From assembly GCF_030272615.1 (NCBI RefSeq), contig NC_081410.1:289849957-289913956 (forward strand): a stretch of DNA of 64,000 nt. The letters are read 5' to 3'. Position 1 is the stretch's first letter, and each line of letters starts with the position of its first letter. The position numbers and the translations under genes are program-made. This stretch comes from Cryptomeria japonica. Taxonomy: Eukaryota; Streptophyta; Pinopsida; Cupressales; Cupressaceae. This document shows, piece by piece, positions 1 through 11,699 of the stretch. Under the pieces are notes generated by a model. The model did not search any database. It saw only the letters and a program-made list of their open reading frames with translations, and was not told the origin of the DNA.

Positions 1-2024
1 ATACTCTAAACCTAAGCTAACACCTATAACCACGGAGACTAACCACACAAGGACTCTCATGCAAGAACTCTCACGTACAACAAGAATGAACTCCCAGAGG
101 CATAAAACTCATCAAGACATAAATGCATCCAATAAGCATAATCATAAATCATAAAGGGGAAACACATGTAGGAGTGGAGTGTCATCACATGCAATCCTCA
201 TAACATAATAACATAATAAAACAAGGCACTAGCCTGATGGACATGTGGAGCCATCTAAACCTATGAAAGACTAAGGGAGATTAGCTTACCATCTTCACGG
301 CCTTCTCATGCTTATCCTAAAACATCCTCCCTAGGACTAAGTCATGAGGCACAAATCAATTTATCATCTTATTAATTAATCTAACTACCCAACCCATCAA
401 TTATTAGGTTATCACTTATTTACAAATCATGGAAAACTCCAATGTATCATGGTGGTCTAGACTTCATGCATCCTTACAAGGAACCTCATGCAAGCCTATC
501 TCTCATGATCCTGGTCATCACAAGGAAGCCCACTGCTCCTAACATGGCCCAACAATAAATCACAAGAGTCTCTACCAACATAATTACATGAAAATAATAC
601 TCAATGCATCCAACAACTTCCACACATACTCTTACAACATAAACAAGGCTACAACAACATCAATATAACAAAATGAGCCTCTTGACTAGCAATAAACAAA
701 GGCATATCGAGCCATCAAATGCTGCCATCAAATAAAAGATAACATCACAGCAAGGCCTACTCACTTGCTGGTCCAAAACAACATAGTAATCATCTCAATC
801 ATCCATGGCCTATCCACATGGAAGAGAGTCTAAAATATTCATAGTGCATAGAGAAACAAAAATACACAAAACCATCAAAATGCATCAAAACTGATCAAAT
901 CCAAAACTGGGAAATATTAACATTCCTCAAATAAATCCTCTAGTACAAAAATCAATTCAGAAAAATACTTGAAAAATGACCAAAACTAAGGAAATACAAA
1001 ACACAGATAGGTTAGTGCTTTTACCCCATAGGACACCGCTTCTTCCAACAGGATCAACACTTTTGTCAAGAAGAACAATGCTTATGCATTCCATAATCGC
1101 GCATATGCAACCTAAAACATCGCTTATGTTTCCAGATTCACTCTTATGCATCCTAAAACAATGCTTATATTGTGCAAAGTAGCACAAATGCATCATAAAA
1201 CAACGCATTTGCACAATAAAACAACACTTTTACAAAAATAGTGCTTTTGCACAAGACTTACGAAAAACTCAGGAAACTTTCAGGTAAAATAATAAAATAT
1301 AGACTTAACGAAAGTGCTCGAAATACATATGAAAAGAAATGCCCAGAAACAAGGAATACTTAGGTATAAACACAATGAAATAACTCAACCTATAAACCAA
1401 GATTCAATCAAATAACTTCAGAACAATTTCTCACAGAGTCATGAAATACCATACACAGGAAACCAAAAACTTATATTCCAACAACTATACAAAACCCAAA
1501 TAATATAAAGTTCCTCCCTAAATATTTCCTTTCAAAAATAATAGAACTATAGAATAAAATATTATTTCAACCAAATACCCAAAACAATGCGGACACAATG
1601 CATACATAGAGAAGCCATTAAAAAACCAAAATGCAAAATGAAGAACTCCAGCCTACAACTTGAAGTAATGGTTTGGAGCTGAAGAAGAGCTCCCACAAGA
1701 CAAACCAAATCCAATCCAAGCTCCAGCCAAATCCAAGAGAGAAGAAAGCCAAAACCAAGAAGAAAACTTGCTGCAGAAATTTTCCAGAGAAGAGCCAACC
1801 CACCCAAAAAACCTCATGGGAAAGAAAATAAAAAGCAACAATAATCCAAAACCCTAACCTCAATTTCGGCCAATCAAAATATTCCATCTTGGACTATATT
1901 TTACCAACCCACCATATAATATAATTTATTCACCCATTTTGAATTTAACTAACGAGAGTGAAGGGTAGCTAAAGTAAATAAAATATTCTTATCCTGCTAA
2001 GTGGAATTGTTTTATTTTTTTATT
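1..2024. other. Unassigned AT-rich decayed DNA
   Basis: I see no gene here. Open frames on the minus strand around 1560-1890 are hydrophobic, overlap one another in different frames and match nothing I know, so they look accidental. The stretch reads like old transposon or LTR DNA without recognisable PBS, polypurine tract or coding motif. The only local structure I can name is the short degenerate repeat at 1075-1255, listed separately. Confidence 0.5.
1075..1255. repeat. Degenerate short repeat rich in 'taaaacaaygc'
   Basis: Five to six imperfect copies of a 30-50 base motif follow each other. Each has a form of 'taaaacaatgc' followed by 'ttatg' or 'atttgca' (near 1110, 1150, 1195 and 1220). 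On the minus strand this reads as repeated 'gcattgttttaggatgcat'. Motifs of this kind can occur in plant retrotransposon LTRs, but I cannot assign it to an element. Confidence 0.5.
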
Positions 2025-2479
2025 TAATTTAATGTGTTCATGCACCCCACTTAGGAATAAAAGACAAACTATTAAATAAATATAAGTTGTAAATAAATAA
2101 TCCAAATGGGGATTAAAATTAAATAAAACAAAAGCTAATAAAATAAATTAAAGAACCAAATAAATATAAGATATCAAATAAATATCAAACCATAGAAGGT
2201 CAAATAAATAATTAAATGATCAAATACCATTAAAGATTCAATCACAAATATTAAATAAATATTAGACAACAATAAGGCTTATCAAATATTAGATAATCAT
2301 AAAGTCAATAAACGTTAGTTATCAAATAAATATAAATACCAAATAATTAAATATTCAAAACATGAATTAAATACTTTTAAAATTAACGTTACCAAATATA
2401 AAATTACACATCTAGAGCCACATAATTACTCTAACATAACCAAGTAAATCAACCGGCATAAACCGAACTCACAATGCCA

Positions 2480-3142
2480 AGGAACCAAGCTTACTAACTG
2501 ACATGGAAAATTATGCTAAGACACTGACTACTCATGGTGAACAACTTAAACCTAGAGTGTGTGAGGGAAAACTCATGCCATGTCTGAACCACATAAGCCA
2601 TTGGAACTAAAGACACACTCAGACCTGTGAAGCTAGGTGGAGTTGATGTCTGGTACCTGCAAAATCCTACAACTACAAAATGACAATACAACATATATAT
2701 ATACATATATAGAACAAGCAAGTAATAGAGAATCACGACGACACATCCCACTCGCAATGAGTGATGTGGAATCATCTATATCATGAAGACAGTCAAACAA
2801 TAGTCAAACACATCTCATAAACATCTCATCATATGTAATCATGAAGTAGGGTTAGCATAATAATAATCATCATCAAAACCATGATAAATCTAATCTATCA
2901 ATAATCCACCACATAGTGAGCATATAAAATCCATCGAGTACATATATCATCAAATCACATGATCAATCATAATAGTACCAACATCCATATAGATAATCAA
3001 AATAGCATATGTCCAATAGTGTCTAAAATCAATCATAAGTCACTGAAACATATGACTAAACATCATCCAAATCATCAAAATATAGTCTAGATAAGTCTAT
3101 CAAGCATAATATAAAAGTCAACTCTAGTCAAAATAAGTCAAA
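2480..3142. other. Non-coding part of duplication copy A
   Basis: No coding signal is seen. It lies just downstream, in minus-strand terms, of the copia RNase H relic, where the 3' untranslated region and 3' LTR of that element would be expected. I cannot mark a polypurine tract or LTR edge. It is AT-rich with many 'catca' and 'ataatc' words. The same sequence is found at 7133-7801 in copy B. Confidence 0.4.
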
Positions 3143-4500
3143 TCAAGGGTGCACACTACATTTAGTCCTTGAATACATTATTGGATTCTTTGAAATGTTA
3201 ATTTCACTTGTATTATCACACATAATAATAATTGCCTCGACATACATCACCCTGATATCTATGAGAGTTTGCATCATCCACATGACTTGAGTGCAGCAAG
3301 ATGTTGATGCAATATATTTTGCCTATACAATAGATAATGATATTGAATCCTACTTTTTTCTCAACTAAGAGACCAATATGTCTCCCATGAAAAATGAACC
3401 ACCACTTGTACTTCTTCTATCATCTACACATTTGATCCAATCAACATTTGTGTATGTCTTCAAAGTAAAATCATCATTCTTTTTGTCCCACAAACCAAAA
3501 TTTGGAGTCCCTTTGAAATATCTAAATATAATTTTCACTAGTTGATCATGATATTGGTTTGGATTAGCTTGATATTTGGCAACCAAACATGCAATATGCA
3601 TAATATCTAGTCTTTAAGCAATCAAATACAACAACCATCCAATCATAGACCTATATTATTTCTAATCAACTTTTGGCAATCCATTGTCTTACTCATCTTA
3701 CAACCAATAGTGATAGGAGTTCCAGCTAGTTTACACTCATCCTTTCCAAACTTCTTCAACATATCCTTGATATACTTGGTCTAAGAAATGAAAATACCTT
3801 CTTCTGATTGTGTCAATTGAAGACCAAGGAAAAATGATAAGTCATGAATCATTGACATTTCAAATTCTTTCTGCATTTCTTCAAGAAATCTCTTACAAAC
3901 ACTATCATCACCTCCAAAAATGATGTCATCAACATATACAACAACTATTAATAGTTCATTACCTTTAACTTCAAAATAAAGACTACTATATGTTGTACCT
4001 TTCTTGAAATTTTGCTAGAATAAATATTTGTCCAACCTTATATACCAAGCTCTAGGGGCTTGCTTGAGTCCATAAAGATCCTTCTTGAGTCTGCAGACCA
4101 TATTAGGATCTTCCAACAACTTAAACCCATATGGTTGTTCAATATACACCTCTTCTTCAAGTTCTCCATTCAAGAATGTTTACTTGACATCTATCTGATA
4201 TACCTTAAAATTTCTTATATGCTGCAAATGCAAGAAACATCCTTATAAATTCCATCCTAGCTACTAGAGAAACATTCTCCTCAAAATATATACCTTCAAT
4301 GTGTTAATAACCTTTACAAATTAGTTTTTCCTTGTTCCTTGTGACCTCTCCATCTTCATTTAGCTTATTCTAAAATGCTCACTTTGTTCCTATCACATTC
4401 TTGTCCACCAGTCTAGGTACCAATTTCTATGTCTAATTCTTTTCAGTCTAATTTATCTCATCTTCAATAGCTTTCATCCAACCTTCATCTTTTCTATCTT
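3143..4500 (-). pseudogene. Ty1/copia reverse transcriptase and RNase H relic (copy A)
   Basis: Read on the minus strand, this is the C-terminal half of a Ty1/copia polyprotein, which copies element RNA into DNA in cytoplasmic particles. The RT N-terminus (near 4495) shows [22 protein letters not shown] block lies near 4060. The polymerase motif YVDDIIFGGDD is at 3904-3942. The RNase H part shows RYFKGTPNFGLW, DDRRSTSGG and CDNTSEINISKNP near 3200. Several in-frame stops and frameshifts interrupt it, so it cannot be functional. Homology stops just after SRTK, at about 3150. Gag, protease and integrase are missing upstream. The near-identical copy at 7802-9155 shows it was duplicated after it decayed. 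Confidence 0.92.
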
Positions 4501-4505
4501 TTACA

Positions 4506-5059
4506 AAAACAAATTGGCTCCATCAAAGATAGAAAATTAAAATTTGATTGTTCAGTAGTCTCAGCAAGTTTTCCGCTTGTTTGAACACTGTTGACTAATT
4601 TCATGTTAACCCTAGCCATGCAAATTACTAATATGAGAAACCCTATTGGCTAAAACCCTAAACTCTAAGGCTTATTTGGCTTAACACCTTCTTTCAGCCT
4701 TTATTTCTATTTTTTAAGTTGACCGGATAGGGTGGTCAAAGTTACTTAAGTGATCGAATGGAGGGCCATTAGTTTCATCCCAGGGCTGGTCTCTTTTTCA
4801 TAGCAACTGATAGTCTATTTTTTCCGTCACCGCATTACCACAACCCCAAACATCCCCTTTGTTTTCTTCCCTGTGGTATGGTGATAAGTGTGTTGCTCAC
4901 CACACTACCACAGTGATTGGAGCTCATGGTAGGCCCCTCCCCATGGGTTTGTCATGATGATTGTGATGACTACTTGGTTGTTACCGTGTTACTATGATAG
5001 CTTGGTTGGAGGGTTAGGGAACCCCTACGATATGGAAGTGAGGTTGATGAGGCCCGAAG
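4506..5059. other. Non-coding stretch of copy A
   Basis: I find no copia gag, protease or integrase here, although the next upstream part of a copia element would be expected on the minus strand. The sequence includes a region rich in 'accaca' and 'gtgatga' (4800-4990). It may be the scar of an internal deletion or another insertion. Confidence 0.4.
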
Positions 5060-5070
5060 GAAGATGTTTT

Positions 5071-5433
5071 ACAAGTGTGGTCACCATTGCACCAAAAGAT
5101 CGATCTGTTAATGCCCGATACATTCACTAGACATACAGAATCCAAAGGAGGTGGTTAAGCCATATCAAAAACCCAAGCGCTACGCTACACAACACAAAGA
5201 GACCAAGGATGCACACCTTGCAATTCCCGCTAGTGCAAGTGAGGGGTTTGAACCTGTGACCAAGCTCTGATACCACTTGTTACAAGTGTGGTTGTCGTTG
5301 CACCAAAAGATGAACCTATTAATGCCTAATATAACCACTAGACTTATAGAATATGCAAGTAGCAGTTAAGCCATGTTACAAACCTAAGTGTTGCATTGCA
5401 CAACACAAGGAGACCAAGGGAACACACCTTGCA
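5071..5433. repeat. Pair of 152 bp direct repeats, copy A
   Basis: Two related blocks, 5071-5222 and 5282-5433, both begin 'acaagtgtggt' and end near 'cacaccttgcaa'. They share 'gcaccaaaagat' and 'ttaatgcc' inside. The PBS-like site at 5260-5275 lies between them. The second block would be the end of a minus-strand 5' LTR if that PBS is real. The first would then be an LTR-like repeat inside the element. Confidence 0.7.
5260..5275 (-). other. Primer-binding-site-like motif (initiator Met tRNA type), copy A
   Basis: The minus strand reads 'tggtatcagagcttgg', the classic plant copia/gypsy PBS complementary to the 3' end of initiator methionine tRNA. It directly follows a 'tgtaaca' LTR-type end (5278 upward). 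The orientation matches the copia relic at 3143-4500, but only about 760 bases separate them, so most of gag to integrase has been lost. Confidence 0.65.
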
Positions 5434-6062
5434 ACAAGATGTTACCATGCTAATGCAACAATTAGGTGCAAGGTATTTCCATTCCCTGTGCTACCGCGAT
5501 GAAGAGGGTGAAGGTTGTGGGTCTGACTAGTCTTCAATGGGAGATCTTAACCGTCCATTATTACTAAAGGGGCTGATCAAAGACCATGTTTTAATATTTT
5601 ATTGAGCCTTTTAGAGGGTTTCATGGTGCAATTTGGGACATCCGTCTATGTGCAAGGAGAGAGATCAAATGACTAAAGTTCAAACCTGTAGTAAACATTA
5701 AAATTTAAATGTTTCTTGGGGGTGGTTGTAGACTTTAATGGTCGAGAATCAATTTTGACATCATTGATAGCCCAAATCCAATCCATTTGTAGCTCAACCA
5801 CTTTTAGACAACCATGGCACTATCACCATAACTCCAGACAAGACTCTGCAAACCAAACTTAGGTTCCAGCGATTCCCATTCATTGCAGAATAAAGATCGT
5901 TTGTCCCTGCAGATGCCGTCGAAAAGCTTGAATGCGAATATTATCCCCTTTTAAAGGTATTTTTGTTTCTTCCCAGTAATAGATGATATTTTTGTAGATA
6001 TTTTCTTTCCCAAAGCTTGTAACCTGGCCCTATTTGGTTAAGCTTTCTAACCCAAGGTTTCA
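5434..6062. other. Non-coding end of copy A, possible minus-strand LTR body
   Basis: No gene is seen. If the PBS-like site at 5260 is real, this stretch would be the body of the corresponding 5' LTR read on the minus strand. It ends in 'ggtttca', where homology with copy B stops. Confidence 0.35.
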
Positions 6063-6677
6063 CCTTTAAGTTATGCCTAAACTACAAAAGCAATTTTGTA
6101 GCTTATTTTGATATCTTCTTTTCTTTTTCTATTATAGAATACATGTTTTTTGCAATTGTAAAAAAATGTCTTGTCTTTACATGAATAGAATTTACCTTTT
6201 TTTCTTCATTCAGTTTAGAAAAACCATGTGATTTGTTTACCTTCTTGTTTAAAGACATCTTCATTGGTTTTTTCTTAATGTAGGTGACTGTTAAATCCAC
6301 TCTGGATGTTATCTATGAACTAATCTTGGTTCCTCTTTCCATGTTACAAGAATTTCAACCTTCACTCTTCACCTAGGAAGCTAATTAGGATAGGATCTTG
6401 TGCATGCTTTGGGTAGTCCTATTAATATTTTGTGAAGTTATAGGAAGAGAAGATCACAACTTTAATCTAGGTGAAAACCTTTCCTTTTCAATAATTCCTT
6501 CTTCCTCTTTTTCCTCCTCAAATCAATAGATTAGGATTTACATGTGTTGGATTAGACCAACACCTGCATCTAAATTGATAAGGAAGTCATACTTCTCTAA
6601 AGATTGAGCCTCAATTATGCAAGGTCCCACACTTGGAGGTTGTTTCAACGTGTCACAAGGTTGATGATCAAGTTTTT
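6063..6677. other. Spacer between the two 4 kb copies
   Basis: This 615-base spacer has no match elsewhere in the window. It has T-rich runs and no recognisable coding motif. If copies A and B were LTRs, this would be a much-deleted internal region, but I see no PBS after 6062 and no purine tract before 6678. Confidence 0.5.
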
Positions 6678-7132
6678 TGATTTAATGTGTTCATACACCC
6701 CACTTAAGAATAAAAGACAAACTATTAAATAAATATAAGTTGTAAATAAATAATCCAGATGGGGATTAAAATTAAATAAAACAAAAGCTAATAAAATAAA
6801 TTAAAGAACCAAATAAATATAAGATATCAAATAAATATCAAACCATAGAAGGTCAAATAAATAATTAAATGATCAAACACCATTAAAGATTAAATCATAA
6901 ATATTAAATAAATATTAGACAAAAATAAGGCTTATCAAATATTAGATAATCATAAAGTCAATAAATGTTAGTTATCAAATAAATATAAATACCAAATAAT
7001 TAAATATTCAAAACATGAATTAAATACTTTTAAAATAAACATTACCAAATATAAAATTACACATCCAGAGCCACATAATTACTCTAACATAACCAAGTAA
7101 ATCAACCGACATAAACCGAACTCACAATGCCA

Positions 7133-7801
7133 AGGAACCAAGCTTACTAACTGACATGGCAAATTATGCCAAGACACTGACTACTCATGGTGAACAACTT
7201 AAACCTAGAGTGTGTGAGGGGAAACTCATGCCATGTCTGAACCACATAAGCCATTGGAACTAAAGACACACTCAGACCTATGAAGCTAGGTGGAGTCGAT
7301 GTCTAGTACTTGCAAAATCCTACAATCACAAAATGACAATACAACATAGACATAGACATATACATATATAGAACAAGCAAGTGATAGAGAATCACGACGA
7401 CACATCCCACTTGCAATGAGTGATGCGGAATCATCTCTATCATGAAGATAGTCAAACAATAGTCAAACACATCTCATAAACATCTCATCATATGTAATCA
7501 TGAAATAGGGTTAGCATAATCATAATCATCATCAAAACCATGATAAATCTAATCTATCAATAATCCATCACATAGTGAGCATATAAAATCCATCGAGTAC
7601 ATATATCATCAAATCACATGATCAATCATGATAGTACCAACATCCATATAGATAATCAAAATAGCATATGTCCAATAGTGTCTAAAATCAATCATAAGTC
7701 ACTAAAGCATATGACTAAACATCATCCAAATCATCAAAATATAGTCTAGATAAGTCTATCAAGCATAATATAAAAGTCAACTCTGGTCAAAATAAGTCAA
7801 A
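7133..7801. other. Non-coding part of duplication copy B
   Basis: This is the same sequence as 2480-3142. No coding signal is seen. A small difference from copy A is a short 'catagacatagac' expansion near 7347. Confidence 0.4.
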
Positions 7802-9155
7802 TCAAGGGTGGACACTACATTTAGTCCTTGAATACATTATTGGATTCTTTGAAATGTTAATTTCACTTGTATTATCACACATAATATAATTGCCTCGACA
7901 TACATCACCCTGATATCTATGAGAGTTTGCATCATCCACATGACTTGAGTGCAGCAAGATGTTGATGCAATATATTTTGCCTATACAATAGATAATGATA
8001 TTGAATCCTACTTTTTTCTCAACTAAGAAACCAATATGTCTCCCATGAAAAATGAACCACCACTTGTACTTCTTCTATCATCTACACATTTGAACCAATC
8101 AACATTTGTGTATGCCTTCAAAGTAAAATCATCGTTCTTCTTGTCCCACAAACCAAAATTTGGAGTCCCTTTGAAATATCTAAATATAATTTTCACCGGT
8201 TGATCATGATATTGCTTTGGATTAGCTTGGTATCTGACAACCAAACATGCAATATGCATAATATCTAGTCTTAAAGCAATCAAATACAACAACCCTCCAA
8301 TCATAGACCTATATTATTTCTAATCAACTTTTGGCAATCCATTGTCTTACCCATCTTAAAACCAATAGTGATAGGAGTTCCAACTAATTTACACTCATCC
8401 TTTCCAAACTTCTTCAACATATCCTTGATATACTTGGTCTAAGAAATGAAAATACCTTCTTTTGATTGTGTCACTTGAAGACTAAGGAAAAATGATAAGT
8501 CATGAATCATTGACATTTCAAATTCTTTCTACATTTCTTCAACAAATCTCTTACAAACACTATCATCGCCTCCAAAAATGATGTCATCAACATATACAAC
8601 AACTATTAATAGTTCATTACCTTTAACTTCAAAATAAAGACTACTATACGTTGTACCTTTCTTGAAGTTTTGCTAGAATAAATATTTGTCCAACCTTATA
8701 TACCAAGCTCTAGGGGCTTGCTTGATTCCATAAAGTTCCTTGTTGAGTCTGCAGACCATATTAGGATCTTCCAACAACTTAAACCCATTTGGTTGTTCAA
8801 TATACACCTCTTCTTCAAGTTCTCCATTCAAGAATGTTTACTTGACATCTATCTGATATACCTTAAAATTTCTTATATGCTGCAAATGCAAGAAACATCC
8901 TTATAAATTCCATCCTAGCTACTAGAGAAACATTCTCCTCAAAATATATACCTTCAATGTGTTAATAACCTTTACAAACTAGTTTTTCCTTGTTCCTTGT
9001 GACCTCTCCATCTTCATTTAGCTTATTCTAAAATGCTCACTTTGTTCCTATCACATTCTTGTCCACCAGTCTAGGTACCAATTTCTATGTCTGATTCTTT
9101 TCAGTCTAATTTATCTCATCTTCAATAGCTTTCATCCAACCTTCATCTTTTCTAT
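7802..9155 (-). pseudogene. Ty1/copia reverse transcriptase and RNase H relic (copy B)
   Basis: This is the same minus-strand Ty1/copia fragment as in copy A. The polymerase motif YVDDIIFGGDD lies at about 8563-8600. The RNase H portion is open for longer than in copy A and also shows the family block SMIGGLLYLIALR, followed by RYQANPKQYHDQ, RYFKGTPNFGLW and DDRRSTSGG. Stops elsewhere, including inside the RT block, make it non-functional. The end of homology after SRTK is shared with copy A, which shows that the truncation came before the duplication. Confidence 0.92.
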
Positions 9156-9158
9156 CTT

Positions 9159-9717
9159 TTACAAAAACAAATTGGCTCCATCGAAGATAGAAAATTAAAA
9201 TTTGATTGTTCAGTAGTCTCAGCAAGTTTTCCTCTTGTTTGAACACTGTTGACTAATTTCATGTTAACCCTAGCCATGCAAATTACTAATATGAGAAACC
9301 CTATTGGCTAAAACCCTAAACTCTAAGGCTTATTTGGCTTAACACCTTCTTTCAGCCTTTATTTCTATTTTTTAAGTTGACCGGATAGGCCGGTCAAAGT
9401 TACTTAAGTGATCGAATGGAGGGCCATTAGTTTCATCCCAGGGCTGGTCTCTTTTTCATAGCAACTGATAGTCTATTTTTCCCATCACCGCGTTACCACA
9501 ACCCCAAACATCCCCTTTGTTTTCTTCCCTGTGGTATGGTGATAAGTGTGTTGCTCACCACACTACCACAGTGATTGGAGCTCATGGTAGGCCCCTCCCC
9601 ATGGGTTTGTCATGATGATTGTGATGACTACTTGGATGTTACCATGTTACTATGATAGCTTGGTTGGAGGGTTAGGGAACCCCTATGGTATGGCAGTGAG
9701 GTTGATGAGGCCTGAAG
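9159..9717. other. Non-coding stretch of copy B
   Basis: This is the counterpart of 4506-5059, with the same 'accaca'-rich region. No coding motif is seen. Confidence 0.4.
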
Positions 9718-9728
9718 GAAGATGTTTT

Positions 9729-10092
9729 ACAAGTGTGGTCACCATTGCACCAAAAGATCAATCTGTTAATGCCCGATACAACCACTAGACATACAGAATC
9801 CATAGGAGGTGGTTAAGCTATATCAAAAACCCAAGCACTATGCTACACAACACAAAGAGACCAAGGATGCACACCTTGCAATTCCTGCTAGTGCAAGTGA
9901 GGGGTTTGAACCTGTGACCAAGCTCTGATACCACTTGTTACAAGTGTGGTTGTCATTGCACCAAAAGATGAACCGATTAATGCCTAATATAACCACTAGA
10001 CCTATAGAATATGCAAGTAGTAGTTAAGCCATGTTACAAACCTAAGTGTTGCATTGCACAACACAAGGAGAAAAAGGGAACACACCTTGCAA
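9729..10092. repeat. Pair of 152 bp direct repeats, copy B
   Basis: Blocks 9729-9880 and 9940-10092 match the pair at 5071-5433. The internal pair therefore existed before the 4 kb duplication. Confidence 0.7.
9918..9933 (-). other. Primer-binding-site-like motif, copy B
   Basis: The minus strand again reads 'tggtatcagagcttgg', complementary to initiator methionine tRNA, next to a 'tgtaaca' LTR-type end. It is the duplicate of the site at 5260-5275. Confidence 0.65.
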
Positions 10093-10720
10093 CAAGATAT
10101 TACTACTCTAACACAACAATTAGGTGCAAGGTACTTTCATTCCCTGTGCTACCACAATGAAGAGGGTGAAGGTTGTGGGTCCAACTAGTCTTCAACAAGC
10201 GATCTTAACCATCCATTATTACTAAAGGGGTTGATTGAAGACCATGTTTTAATATTTTATTGAGCCTTTTAGAGGGTTTCATGGTGCAATTTGGTACGTC
10301 CGTCTATGTGCAAGGAGAGAGATCAAATGACTAAAGTTCAAACCTACAGTAAACATTAAAATTTAAATGTTTCTTGGGGGTGGTTGTAGACTTTAATGGT
10401 CGAGAATCGGTTTTGACCTCATTGATAGCCCAAATCTGATCCATTTGTAGCTCAACCACTTTTAGACAACCATGGGACTATCACCATAACTCCAAACAAG
10501 ACTCTGCAAACCAAACTTAGGTTCCATTGATTCCCATTCATTGCAGAATAAAGATCGTTTGCCCCTGCAGATGCCGTCGAAATGCTTGAATGCGAATATT
10601 ATCCCCTTTTAAAGGTATTTTTGTTTCTTCCCAGTAATAGATGATATTTTTGTAGATATTTTCTTTCCCAAAGCTTGTAACCTGGCCCTATCTGGTTAAG
10701 CTTTATAACCCAGGGTTTCA
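10093..10720. other. Non-coding end of copy B
   Basis: This is the counterpart of 5434-6062. No coding signal is seen. Homology with copy A ends at 'ggtttca', at about 10720. Confidence 0.4.
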
Positions 10721-11699
10721 GCTTTGTAACCTGGCACACTACCTAGAGCTCACTGTTCAATTACAAAAATATGACTACAACCCCAGAGGAAGGCTCATTG
10801 TCTTATAGATAATTACAAAATGATTATTCTAAGTGTTGAAATGGAAATAACATCTAACTATGCCACAAATAAGTTCTGGTTAGGCTCAAAGTGATCCATT
10901 ATGACTAATATACTGATCTTCTCTAGTCTGATCTGTAACTGCTCACTGGATCATAAAAAATAAAGATGCACACATGAAACTACGCTCAACTACTCCTAAA
11001 ACCATTATATACATTGTTACAACACATAAAGATAGTAACCAAGTCGATCTTATATATCTGCACCAACAAAAATAATCTTCCACAAATCGGCTTGACCAAA
11101 TATAAAAAATGAAACATGTAGCTAAAATTCGTCTTAGATCTTTTATCGAATCCTATTCTAGACCCAAAATACATTATTAAACACTTCCTATAGGTCTCAT
11201 CAACCATCTTGAACACATCAGCAATCACTGGAATTAACTTTAATAATCTGGTCACATGTTATACCACCAAATATGATGAATACTATGTTTTGTTGTTGTA
11301 CTTGATACCAGACCTTTAATTAAGCATAGGAATCATAAGCAAAGGGTGGATTATTAGGATAACTTGCTTCATATACCCAACTAACTAATCATTGATCATC
11401 GAAACCAAAACTTGTTTCACTAGAAATGAGAATGATTACAAAACTATATACTGATTTGCACTGATAGTCTTAATCCAAAAATACTTTATCCAAGACATCT
11501 AGTTAGCCAAAACTCCCCATCCGATCAAATCAATAGGTTGAGTTGCCATCAATGACAACTCCTAAGAATCTACAAGCATCAGGAAGCACCAATCTTCACC
11601 TAAGCATCAATGGAACATCAAATACCAACAACCTCTTAGGAGAAAAGTTTTGTAATAACTTTGAAGATAAAAGTGAACATTTGTCACTCGTTAAGAAGC
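10721..11699. other. Unassigned stretch before the Tat-type gag
   Basis: I see no gene. The minus-strand open frame at 10986-11255 matches nothing I recognise. If the element at 11.7-14.2 kb was once complete, part of this stretch could be its 5' leader, but I find no PBS. Confidence 0.4.

Larger units (their letters stand above)
2025..6062. repeat. 4.04 kb duplication, copy A
   Basis: This segment is repeated at 6678-10720 in the same orientation with only a few differences per hundred bases by eye. It contains an AT-rich block full of 'aaataaat' (2040-2400), non-coding sequence, a minus-strand copia RT/RNase H relic, a PBS-like site and a local 152 bp repeat pair. Allowing for a short shift, the homologous block can be read as beginning TG at 2033 and ending CA at 6062. 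That fits an LTR pair, but there is no convincing target-site duplication, so a segmental duplication is at least as likely. Confidence 0.85.
6678..10720. repeat. 4.04 kb duplication, copy B
   Basis: This is the second copy of 2025-6062 in the same order and orientation: AT-rich block (6700-7060), copia relic (7802-9155), repeat pair (9729-10092) and a terminal 'cagggtttca' at 10720. The offset from copy A drifts only from 4653 to 4658 bases, so the copies differ mainly by point changes and very small indels. Confidence 0.85.

Noticed and set aside
1562-1887. Overlapping hydrophobic minus-strand frames
   Set aside because: Three frames overlap in the same AT-rich stretch, none has a family motif, and composition alone explains the Phe/Leu/Trp-rich products.
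5260-5275. Possible tRNA gene fragment
   Set aside because: Only the short complement to the 3' end of initiator tRNA is present, next to an LTR-type end. It is a primer binding site, with no cloverleaf around it.
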